Assembly: GCA_900320245.1 (NCBI GenBank)
Contig: ONRP01000025.1
Span: 1-64,000, forward strand
Source: an uncultured Prevotellaceae bacterium
GTDB lineage: Bacteria > Bacteroidota > Bacteroidia > Bacteroidales > Muribaculaceae
Reading direction: 5' to 3'
DNA length: 64,000 nucleotides
Positions 1 through 6,588 of this stretch are shown one piece after another. The notes under the pieces are model-generated. The model had not been told where the DNA came from. It did not search any database and saw only the letters and a program-made list of their open reading frames with translations. The position numbers and the translations under genes were made by a program. How positions within the stretch are numbered: position 1 is the stretch's first letter; each line of letters begins with the position of its first letter.

Positions 1-3
1 ATA

Positions 4-231
4 ATGCAAGACGAGTGGGATAATCTTTATTTTTTAGGTATTTTTTTTTTTTTTGTAGACGCAATACCATCAATTAATGATTGGTTGGAAGTTTATAATG
101 TGTCCATAGATGAATTAAAAGAATACCCTAGCACTTATAATATGTGCTTTGATAAAGAAATTGAAACTCCAGATGAAAACTATATTAAAGTAAGAGGATT
201 TATCTTAGATGAAAACGAGGTGATTGAATGA
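4..231 (+). CDS. Small hypothetical protein, AT-rich, possibly 5'-partial
   Basis: This 75-residue reading frame is not recognised. It overlaps the next gene by four bases (ATGA), so the two look translationally coupled. The DNA is much more AT-rich than the window after ~770. A run of 14 T at 41-54 encodes four Phe in a row, and such a run is prone to length errors or slippage, so the true frame and start are uncertain. The gene may begin before the window. The Asp/Glu-rich C-terminal half has no motif I can name. Confidence 0.45.
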   Translation: MQDEWDNLYFLGIFFFFVDAIPSINDWLEVYNVSIDELKEYPSTYNMCFDKEIETPDENYIKVRGFILDENEVIE

Positions 232-839
232 AAAAAAAGATTTTTGCCGTTTCAGACATTCACGGAGATTTTGGTGCCTTAATCTCTGGGCTTGAGGAGG
301 CGGGTTATGATGAAAATGACGAGAACCATTTACTTATTAGTATTGGCGATGCCTTTGACCGAGGAGAAGAATCTTTGGCCGTATACGAATATTTAAAAAG
401 ATTATCAGATAAAGGAAAAGCCATCATTTTAAAAGGTAATCATACAAATTTTTTAGTAGATTATTTAACCGGAAAAGACATCAAACCATTTAATTATTAT
501 AACAATGGAACAAAAACAACTCTGGCAGACTTTTTGCATAGAACAGACCCTTTTGAGTCTTGGTGTATGATAGACCAAAACATTAAAGAGCCAACTTATG
601 GAGACTTTGCTAGATGGATAAGTAATGCCAGATTAGAAATAATGCACGAATATCCAGAGTTGCTTAAATGGTTAAAAGAACGACCATATTATTATGAAAC
701 CAAACATTATATATTTACTCACGGCGGAATAGATACCTTAGCAAGCGATTGGCATAGTCCTCATTCTGGATGCGTTCCAGCGTCTGGACGTAGCCGCGGC
801 GGGCCTCGATCTCACCGTGGTATTGCTTCCAGTCGATAG
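228..839 (+). CDS. PPP-family metallophosphatase, C-terminally truncated at a junction
   Basis: The N-terminal ~170 residues carry the metal-binding signature of PPP-type serine/threonine or bis(5'-nucleosyl) phosphatases: SDIHGDF at 9-15, GDAFDRG at 40-46, KGNH at 69-72 and FTHGG at 163-167. These residues normally bind two metal ions and the phosphate. After about residue 175 the sequence changes to Arg/Ser/Gly-rich frame noise, and base composition changes from AT-rich to GC-rich near 740-770. The last metal-binding segment and the family's C-terminal region are missing. On the other strand the M13 peptidase gene is cut at the same place. The protein is therefore probably an artificial or recombinational fragment. 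Family assignment is good; the last ~30 residues are not real homologous sequence. Confidence 0.75.
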   Translation: MKKKIFAVSDIHGDFGALISGLEEAGYDENDENHLLISIGDAFDRGEESLAVYEYLKRLSDKGKAIILKGNHTNFLVDYLTGKDIKPFNYYNNGTKTTLADFLHRTDPFESWCMIDQNIKEPTYGDFARWISNARLEIMHEYPELLKWLKERPYYYETKHYIFTHGGIDTLASDWHSPHSGCVPASGRSRGGPRSHRGIASSR

Positions 840-1614
840 CGGGGTAGTCCTTTTGGAGTTGCTCCACGGTGCGAATGTTGTAGAGTTTGTTGTAGTCACG
901 GGCCTCGGCGCGGTCCATCTTGGCCTGGGCGAACTTGTACTCGATATCATAGATGGTGTTGCAGGCACGCTTGGCTTCCTTCTTGCTGTAACCAGCGAGC
1001 ATGAACATCTTCACCAGATAGTCCTTGTAGGCCTGTTGAATCTTTTTGCTGTCGGCATCGGTGTTCAGGTAGTAGTCCCTGTCGGGCAGGCCGCTGGTGC
1101 CGGCACTGAGCCACATCACGTTCATGTCGCTGTTCTTGAGGTCGGTCTCTACGCCGATGGCGAAGAACGGGTTGCTCATGTACAGGTGCTGCTCGGCAAT
1201 CGAGGCAGTCAGGTCTTTTTTCTTGAAGGCCTTCACTTTTGCCAGGTCTTCCATCATGGGCTGTGCGCCCTCGCTGTTCAGGCGGGTGCTGTCCATCGCC
1301 ATCTTGTACAGGTCAGCGACTTTCTGGTCCACGGTGCCGAACTTGTGCTCGGTCTTGCCCAGTTCCAGGAACATGTCGCGCAGGCGGTTCTCGTTCTCCT
1401 CGGCCAGCACGTTGAACACACCATAACTGGAGTACTCGGGATGCTGGCTCAGCGGGTTGGCCTTCATCCAGCCACCGCCGGCATACTCGTAGAAATCATC
1501 ACCCGGCTTGACGCTCAGGTCCATGTCGGCGCGGTTCACGCCGTGGGTCACTTGTGCCTTCACGCCAGGCACGGCAGCCATCATGATGGCCATTGCTAAT
1601 AACATTTTCTTCAT
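715..1614 (-). CDS. M13-family (neprilysin/PepO-like) metallopeptidase, N-terminal fragment
   Basis: M13 peptidases are zinc endopeptidases, usually 650-700 residues and exported in Bacteroidales. This frame has only 299 residues. It starts with a signal peptide (MKKMLLAMAIMMAAVPGVKA) followed by the M13 N-terminal segment, including VKPGDDFYEYAGGGWMK and, near residue 175, the GLPDRDYYL motif typical of PepO-like enzymes. The catalytic HExxH and ExxxD motifs lie in the missing C-terminal half, so this fragment cannot be an active peptidase. The last ~10 residues come from AT-rich foreign sequence, and residues after ~255 no longer resemble the M13 sequences I recall. A promoter-like sequence lies just upstream. 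Confidence 0.82.
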   Translation of the reverse strand: MKKMLLAMAIMMAAVPGVKAQVTHGVNRADMDLSVKPGDDFYEYAGGGWMKANPLSQHPEYSSYGVFNVLAEENENRLRDMFLELGKTEHKFGTVDQKVADLYKMAMDSTRLNSEGAQPMMEDLAKVKAFKKKDLTASIAEQHLYMSNPFFAIGVETDLKNSDMNVMWLSAGTSGLPDRDYYLNTDADSKKIQQAYKDYLVKMFMLAGYSKKEAKRACNTIYDIEYKFAQAKMDRAEARDYNKLYNIRTVEQLQKDYPAIDWKQYHGEIEARRGYVQTLERIQNEDYANRLLRYLFRRE

Positions 1615-1670
1615 TATTACTTTTATATATTTATAAGGTTAATTGGTTCTGTCAATTCCTTTCTGCCCCG

Positions 1671-1703
1671 CAAATTTAGCAATAATCCCGATACGCGTGC
1701 AAT
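1671..1703 (-). promoter_or_regulatory. Bacteroidetes-type promoter for the M13 peptidase
   Basis: Read leftward, ATTG at 1703-1700, a 21-base spacer and TAAATTTG at 1678-1671 match the -33 (TTTG) and -7 (TAnnTTTG) pattern with one mismatch in the -33. It lies ~60 bases before the peptidase start. Confidence 0.5.
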
Positions 1704-1796
1704 TTCCTCAGGAAATATCTATAGAATCCATCACCTCTATAGTTTTTATAGCATCTATTGCATTTCCTGCTGCCGGCATCGTTCACGGCCAATCAT

Positions 1797-3374
1797 TTAG
1801 AATGGGGAGGGTTCTTCTTCGGGACCCTGCAGGAAATCCATGTTGGGGGGCGGGGGAGTGAAACCGTCGTTGGCGGGTGGGTCAGGGGCGGGGCCGCTCG
1901 TGCCGCTGTTCATCTTGGACTCGATGGTGGTCTCGCCGCCCACGAGGTCCTGTTCGCCCTGGTTCTCGAAGCGGGCATACTTGCTCACGAAGTGCAGGTT
2001 GATGGTATCGGTGGCACCGCTGCGGTGCTTGGCGACGATGAACTCCGCCAGGCCGCGGATGTTGTTGCCCTCGGCATCCTCGCTTGAGCGGGTGTAGTAC
2101 TCGGGGCGGTGGATGAAGCACACGATGTCGGCATCCTGCTCGATGGCGCCCGACTCGCGCAGGTCGCTCAACTGCGGGCGCTTGCCCAGTTTGTCGTCGG
2201 CGGCACGGGTCTCGACACTACGGTTCAACTGCGACAGGGCTATGATGGGAATGTTCAACTCCTTGGCGAGTTGCTTGAGGGAGCGCGAGATGGTGCTCAC
2301 CTCCTGCTCGCGGCTGCCGAACTTCATGCCCGTGGCATTCATCAGTTGCAGGTAGTCGATGATGATGATTTTCACCTCCTTGTCACGCACGAGGCGGCGG
2401 GCCTTGGTCCTCAACTCAAAGATGGACAGCGACGGGGTGTCGTCGATGTAGAGCGGGGCAGTGCTCAACGCACGGGTGCGCGTCATCAGGTTCTCCCATT
2501 CGGGCTGTGTCAACTGGCCGCTCTTGATTTTCTCACCCTCGAGCGAGCACACGTTGCTGATGAGGCGGTTGACCAGTTGCAGGCTCGACATCTCGAGCGA
2601 GAACACGGCCACGGGGGTGTTGTAGTCCACAGCCATGTTCTTGGCCATCGACAGGACAAACGCCGTCTTACCCATAGCGGGACGGGCGGCGATGATGATC
2701 AGGTCGCTGTTCTGCCAGCCGCTGGTCAGGCGGTCCAACTGATGGTAGCCCGACTCCAGACCGCTCAAGCCGTTCTCGCGGTTGGCGGCCTCCTCGATTT
2801 TCCTGATGGCGTCCTGCACGGCATTCTCGATGGGAATGACGTCGCGCTTGAGGGTGTTCTTGCTGATTTCGAACAGTTTGCCCTCGGCCTCCTGCATCAG
2901 GTCATACACGTCGATCGACTCGTCAAAGGCCAGCGACTGCACCTGGCTGCTGTAACTGATGAGTTCGCGGGCCAGGTATTTCTGTGCCACGATGCGTGCG
3001 TGGAATTCGGCGTTGGCCGCACTTGACACCAGACCGGTCAACTCGGTGATGCGGATGGGACCGCCCACCTCGTCGAGCACCTTGTTGGTGCGCAACTGGT
3101 CGGTCACGGTAAGCATGTCAATGGGCTTGCCTTGGGCAGCGAGCGACTGGATGGCCTCGTAGATTTTCTGGTTAGCGGGGTTATAGAATGCCTCGGGCTT
3201 GAGAATCTCGCACACATTATTATATGCGTCCTTCTCGAGCATCAACGCTCCCAGCACAGCGTCCTCGAGCGAGGTGTCCTGGGGTGGCAGTTTGCCGAAC
3301 TCGCCCACGATTTCGGGTTCGTGCGTGGGGCGGGTGCGCTTACGGGCCTGTTTGCCTACTTCAAATTCTTCCAT
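1797..3374 (-). CDS. dnaB: Replicative DNA helicase DnaB
   Basis: DnaB is the hexameric ATP-driven 5'-3' helicase that unwinds the replication fork and recruits primase. The 525-residue product has the DnaB N-terminal domain (about 30-135), a linker, and the RecA-like domain with Walker A ARPAMGKTAF at 230-239, FSLEMS at 258-263 and Walker B IIIIDYLQLM at 336-345, followed by the DLRESGAIEQDAD segment. The frame is open back to 3476, but the ATG at 3374 gives a normal N terminus; the extra residues look like untranslated leader. The last ~35 residues are Pro/Gly-rich and disordered. No intein is present. It is followed by the M13 gene on the same strand, but that gene has its own promoter. 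Confidence 0.96.
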   Translation of the reverse strand: MEEFEVGKQARKRTRPTHEPEIVGEFGKLPPQDTSLEDAVLGALMLEKDAYNNVCEILKPEAFYNPANQKIYEAIQSLAAQGKPIDMLTVTDQLRTNKVLDEVGGPIRITELTGLVSSAANAEFHARIVAQKYLARELISYSSQVQSLAFDESIDVYDLMQEAEGKLFEISKNTLKRDVIPIENAVQDAIRKIEEAANRENGLSGLESGYHQLDRLTSGWQNSDLIIIAARPAMGKTAFVLSMAKNMAVDYNTPVAVFSLEMSSLQLVNRLISNVCSLEGEKIKSGQLTQPEWENLMTRTRALSTAPLYIDDTPSLSIFELRTKARRLVRDKEVKIIIIDYLQLMNATGMKFGSREQEVSTISRSLKQLAKELNIPIIALSQLNRSVETRAADDKLGKRPQLSDLRESGAIEQDADIVCFIHRPEYYTRSSEDAEGNNIRGLAEFIVAKHRSGATDTINLHFVSKYARFENQGEQDLVGGETTIESKMNSGTSGPAPDPPANDGFTPPPPNMDFLQGPEEEPSPF

Positions 3375-3589
3375 TGTCCTGATGTTTCGGTTGATTGATA
3401 TGGATGGCAAAATTAGTGAAAAACCTTGAATCTCCACACATCTGTTATCTACATTCTTTTGACAGGATGTTGACATGTCCTCCCGTACCCCGATTGACAG
3501 CGGCCTGACATGTCATGGCACGCCCTGTCATGACATGGAGCCGCAAAATGGCTCCCAGATGTCATAAAAAAGAGAAAAATGGCATTTAA

Positions 3590-3606
3590 TGTGTAAAAAA
3601 TACACA
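3590..3606. promoter_or_regulatory. Palindromic operator upstream of the Nudix regulator, copy 1
   Basis: TGTGTA, five A, TACACA: a perfect 6-base inverted repeat. It sits just upstream of the -33 element of the Nudix gene promoter. The same class of palindrome occurs three more times at this locus. Confidence 0.65.
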
Positions 3607-3610
3607 AAAA

Positions 3611-3642
3611 TTTGGCAGTTTAAAAAGTTGGCATTATTTTTG
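3611..3642 (+). promoter_or_regulatory. Promoter of the Nudix regulator gene
   Basis: TTTG at 3611-3614, a 20-base spacer and TATTTTTG at 3635-3642 match the Bacteroidetes primary sigma consensus. It is bracketed by two palindromes, an arrangement suited to repression and autoregulation. Confidence 0.7.
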
Positions 3643-3644
3643 CA

Positions 3645-3659
3645 GTGTAAAAAATACAC
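3645..3659. promoter_or_regulatory. Palindromic operator at the Nudix gene transcription start, copy 2
   Basis: GTGTA, five A, TACAC: a perfect inverted repeat starting three bases after the -7 element, so it covers the expected transcription start. Confidence 0.65.
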
Positions 3660-3674
3660 AAAGAGTGTTTGGCG

Positions 3675-4406
3675 ATGAAATACAACAAGAAAACCAAGCA
3701 ATGGGAATCTCCCTACTGGCACCCGGCCGTGACAACCGACTCGGTGGTGTTCGGCTTTGATGGCGAGCAACTCAACATTTTGCTTATCCAGCGAGGCCTC
3801 GAGCCCTACAAGGACATGTGGGCATTGCCTGGCGGCTTTATGCGCCCCGAGGACAAGAGTGCCGAGGCTTGTGCCTATCGCGAGTTGCACGAGGAGGCCG
3901 ATGTCGATGACATCTACATGGAGGAGTTAGGCACCTTCTCGTCCCATGACCGCGACCCGCGCGAGCGCGTGATTACCATCGCCTTCTTTGCCCTGGTGGT
4001 CAAGAGCAGGTACCATGTCAAGGGCGGCGACGATGCCCTTGCCGCCAAGTGGTTCCCTGTCAAGCGCCTGCCGGAATTGGCATTTGACCACAAAGAAATC
4101 GTCTACACGGCACTGGAACGCCTGCGCCAGCGCATCCACTTCGAGCCCATCGGCTTCCACCTGCTGGACAAGGAATTCACCATGCCGCAACTACGCAATA
4201 TATATCTAGCGATACTCGACCCGCCCGAGGATAATACCAAATTATTAGAAAGAAGAAATTTTCAAAAAAAGATGTTGAAACTCGGGTATATCAAGGAGAC
4301 CGGAAAAAAAGTGACAGGAAACGCTCACCGCTCTCCTAAGTTGTACACCTTTGACGAAGAAGCCTACAAGCAAGCCAAAAAGATAGGTATGCGCCTGGAA
4401 TTCTGA
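3675..4406 (+). CDS. NrtR-like Nudix transcriptional regulator
   Basis: The 243-residue product has an N-terminal Nudix domain (about 15-150) and a C-terminal winged helix (about 155-243), the layout of NrtR/AraR-type regulators that sense ADP-ribose, NAD-related metabolites or sugars. The Nudix box runs from G53 to V77 and keeps REL-x-EE (R69-E74), but the usual Gly near its end is Asp76, so catalysis may be weak, as is common when the domain has become a ligand sensor. ATG at 3675 is chosen over the in-frame TTG at 3669. Two palindromes flank its promoter and two more precede the next gene, suggesting autoregulation and control of the downstream pair. The identity of the effector is not visible in the sequence. 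Confidence 0.85.
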   Translation: MKYNKKTKQWESPYWHPAVTTDSVVFGFDGEQLNILLIQRGLEPYKDMWALPGGFMRPEDKSAEACAYRELHEEADVDDIYMEELGTFSSHDRDPRERVITIAFFALVVKSRYHVKGGDDALAAKWFPVKRLPELAFDHKEIVYTALERLRQRIHFEPIGFHLLDKEFTMPQLRNIYLAILDPPEDNTKLLERRNFQKKMLKLGYIKETGKKVTGNAHRSPKLYTFDEEAYKQAKKIGMRLEF

Positions 4407-4483
4407 CCGGCATGTAGGTAACCGAATCAACCTCATCCCTTCAAAACAGAGTGAGGGGATTGCTTAGACGGCAACGTTCAATG

Positions 4484-4496
4484 TGTAAAATTTACA
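4484..4496. promoter_or_regulatory. Palindromic operator before the DUF gene, copy 3
   Basis: TGTAAA-A-TTTACA is a perfect palindrome in the Nudix-vWA intergenic region. It is related to copies 1 and 2 by the TGTGTAAAA half site. Confidence 0.6.
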
Positions 4497-4536
4497 TATT
4501 GAGTTGCCCGAAAGTATTACACTCAAACCGTCAATG

Positions 4537-4549
4537 TGTAAAAATTACA
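4537..4549. promoter_or_regulatory. Palindromic operator before the DUF gene, copy 4
   Basis: TGTAA-AAA-TTACA is a perfect palindrome 53 bases after copy 3, inside an identical ATGTGTAAAA context. The even spacing of about five helical turns would suit cooperative binding. Confidence 0.6.
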
Positions 4550-4593
4550 TTTTGACAAGGTTGCAGAAATTAAGCCCCTGTTGAAAACTGACT

Positions 4594-4601
4594 TAAATTT
4601 G
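4594..4601 (+). promoter_or_regulatory. -7 element of the downstream two-gene unit
   Basis: TAAATTTG matches TAnnTTTG and lies 60 bases before the ATG at 4662. No clear TTTG -33 element is found at normal spacing, which would fit a promoter that depends on a regulator. Confidence 0.5.
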
Positions 4602-4661
4602 CAGTGTCAACAAGGACGAGAATAAAACAGTTACAGTTAAACAATTCAAAACGAGAGTGCT

Positions 4662-5090
4662 ATGACTTATTCAGTTAGCGATTTGCTCCATGGAGCACGT
4701 GTGATGTCCCAGAGTGTGTTTGGCCGCCGCGATGAGTACCGCCTGCAGTTCAACCATGAGGAGGACGGGAAGTGGTATGTTGACTTCCCCGGCTGGCCCT
4801 TCGACCACCACAACCTGATGATGGTGGCCGGTGCCGACGAACTCTGCCAGTTCCTTAGTGATGATGACAAGTTTGCGCACGTCAGCGTCATCCCGAGCAA
4901 CAGACCGTTGGACAAGGCGGGATATGCATGCCTGGTCCAGGGTGAACACTCGTTGACGGGCGGTTCGACCTACACGGTCACCGACCTGCCCGGATTTGAA
5001 CGCGACATCTGGCTTTGCCCCGTCACCCTGTTTGTGCTGGGTCGATACCCCAAGTACATCTACGTCAAGAAGAATCAGCAGACAGCATGA
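4662..5090 (+). CDS. Hypothetical protein, possibly DUF6717-like
   Basis: This 142-residue soluble protein has no signal peptide or membrane segment. The segment GKWYVDFPGWPF followed by VAGADELCQFL resembles, from memory, the small DUF6717 family, but I am not certain. No catalytic motif is evident. It lies between the Nudix regulator and the vWA gene, on the same strand as both. Two palindromic operators and a -7 element stand upstream and only 68 bases separate it from the vWA gene, so the pair is probably one transcription unit. Its role is unknown; context suggests work alongside the vWA protein. Confidence 0.7.
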   Translation: MTYSVSDLLHGARVMSQSVFGRRDEYRLQFNHEEDGKWYVDFPGWPFDHHNLMMVAGADELCQFLSDDDKFAHVSVIPSNRPLDKAGYACLVQGEHSLTGGSTYTVTDLPGFERDIWLCPVTLFVLGRYPKYIYVKKNQQTA

Positions 5091-5158
5091 CCGTTGCCCG
5101 AAGAATGATAGAAAAAATAGTAAGTATCAGATTATTAACGCTTTAAAAAATTACGATT

Positions 5159-6349
5159 ATGTGGAATCCGTTTAAGAAAATCATGAGAGAGAATGAGCAG
5201 GCAGGTGAGAACAACCACGACGGCGGTGCCGAGAACCGTCATGAGAACTGCCGCAGGCCGGCCGACTGGCAAGTAGACCCCAAGAAGGCACAGATCCACA
5301 ACCTCATCATCGTCGACGAGAGCGGCTCGATGGGTGGGCTGGAAAAGGTGACCATCGGTGGCATCGCCGAGACTATCGCCTCCATCAAGAAGGCACAGGA
5401 AGACTTTGGCGACACCCAGCAGCATTACCTCACGCTGGTGACCTTTGACGCTCATGGTGGCAATGTGCCCCCAATCCGCACACACTTCGATGACGTGCCC
5501 ATCGTCGCTGTCAACGGTTTCAAGGATTATCACCCCCACGGCGGCACGCCGCTGTTCGACGCGATGGGCGAGACGTTGTCGCGTCTGCACGAGAGCATCA
5601 GGGACGATGCCAATGCCACCGGAGTGGTGACCGTCATCACCGACGGTATGGAGAACGCTTCGCGCAAGTGGACCGGCGATGCCCTGCGCCACCTCATCGA
5701 GCAACTCAAGGAGGAGGGCTGGACGTTCTCCTACATGGGCTCCTGCCACGACGTCGTCGAGGTGACGATGCGACTGTCCATCGACCATGTGATGGAGTTT
5801 GACCACGATGCAGTGGGCACCGGCAACACCTGGAGGCGCGACGTGTCGTCCAGGCATGCCTACTATGAGCGCATGGCCAAGGAATTCAACCCCGACGAGG
5901 AACTTGCGCTGAAGCGTGAGAAGATGCGCCGCAATGCCAGCAACTACTACTCTAACCGTGTCACTCCCGACTGGATTGACCATCTGGCTGAGAATGAGGT
6001 GTTTGTCTTCGGCAGCAATCCGTTGGGAGCCCATAACGGCGGTGCGGCTGCCTATGCAGTGGAGCACTTCGGTGCCATTATCGGCCAGGGCGAGGGTCCG
6101 CAGGGACAGAGTTACGCTATCCCCACGACGGGCGACTTCACCCTCTTTGTCGAGGTGGTAGAGCGTTTCATAGACTATGCCAAGGCGCATCCCGATACAC
6201 GCTTCCTGGTTACCCGGCTCGGCCTTGGCAACGCCGGACGCAGCATCAACGAGGTGGCTCACGTCCTCTATGAGGCTGTCAAGGTGGAGAACATCTCTCT
6301 GCCCTTAGAGTTGTGGGAAAAACTCGGCCTCCACTTCTTGAAGAAGTAA
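5159..6349 (+). CDS. vWA domain protein fused to an A1S_2505-type (macro-like) domain
   Basis: The 396-residue product has two parts. Residues ~45-255 form a von Willebrand A domain: MIDAS motif DESGS at 53-57, and ITDGMENAS as the later metal-binding loop. Residues ~279-375 contain VFVFGSNPLGAHNGGAA and GQGEGPQGQSYAIP, which match the 'A1S_2505 phage-associated' family as I remember it; its FGSN...G.G...A pattern recalls ADP-ribose-binding macro domains, but that link is inference. There is no signal peptide, so it is cytoplasmic. It follows the DUF gene by 68 bases in the unit probably governed by the Nudix regulator. A role in ADP-ribose or NAD metabolism is suggested by the regulator family only. 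Confidence 0.8.
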   Translation: MWNPFKKIMRENEQAGENNHDGGAENRHENCRRPADWQVDPKKAQIHNLIIVDESGSMGGLEKVTIGGIAETIASIKKAQEDFGDTQQHYLTLVTFDAHGGNVPPIRTHFDDVPIVAVNGFKDYHPHGGTPLFDAMGETLSRLHESIRDDANATGVVTVITDGMENASRKWTGDALRHLIEQLKEEGWTFSYMGSCHDVVEVTMRLSIDHVMEFDHDAVGTGNTWRRDVSSRHAYYERMAKEFNPDEELALKREKMRRNASNYYSNRVTPDWIDHLAENEVFVFGSNPLGAHNGGAAAYAVEHFGAIIGQGEGPQGQSYAIPTTGDFTLFVEVVERFIDYAKAHPDTRFLVTRLGLGNAGRSINEVAHVLYEAVKVENISLPLELWEKLGLHFLKK

Positions 6350-6546
6350 GCAGTGAAGGTCGCCCTCAAGAATTACATAGTATGAATTAACTGTTTACCC
6401 CATGGTTGTTTACCCCACGATTGATTAACACACGCTTCCATCTTTCAAGCAGGGGAGGGTATGTCGGCAACGCCCGGCATGCCCTCCGTCGTTTAGCAAG
6501 GTTGTTCTTTTTTAACAAGAAAATTCTTATTGTTGAAGATTTCCTC

Positions 6547-6554
6547 TATCTTTG
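6547..6554 (+). promoter_or_regulatory. -7 promoter element for the GH31 gene
   Basis: TATCTTTG followed by CAG matches the Bacteroidetes -7 consensus, 34 bases before the ATG at 6589. The expected -33 TTTG is not clear. Confidence 0.5.
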
Positions 6555-6588
6555 CAGTCAATGTATAACCATTAAACCATTGAGAACG

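Noticed and set aside
1702-1767. Terminator after dnaB
   Set aside because: ATTTCCTCAGGAAAT and outer GGAAAT/ATTTCC pairs exist, but the stem is weak and no T-run follows in the leftward direction, so I did not call it.
3375-3476. N-terminal extension of DnaB from 3476
   Set aside because: The added residues do not resemble any DnaB, and ATG 3374 gives the usual start.
5135-6262. 375-codon - strand frame opposite the vWA gene
   Set aside because: The + strand frame shows MIDAS and FGSN motifs; the opposite frame is low-information sequence.
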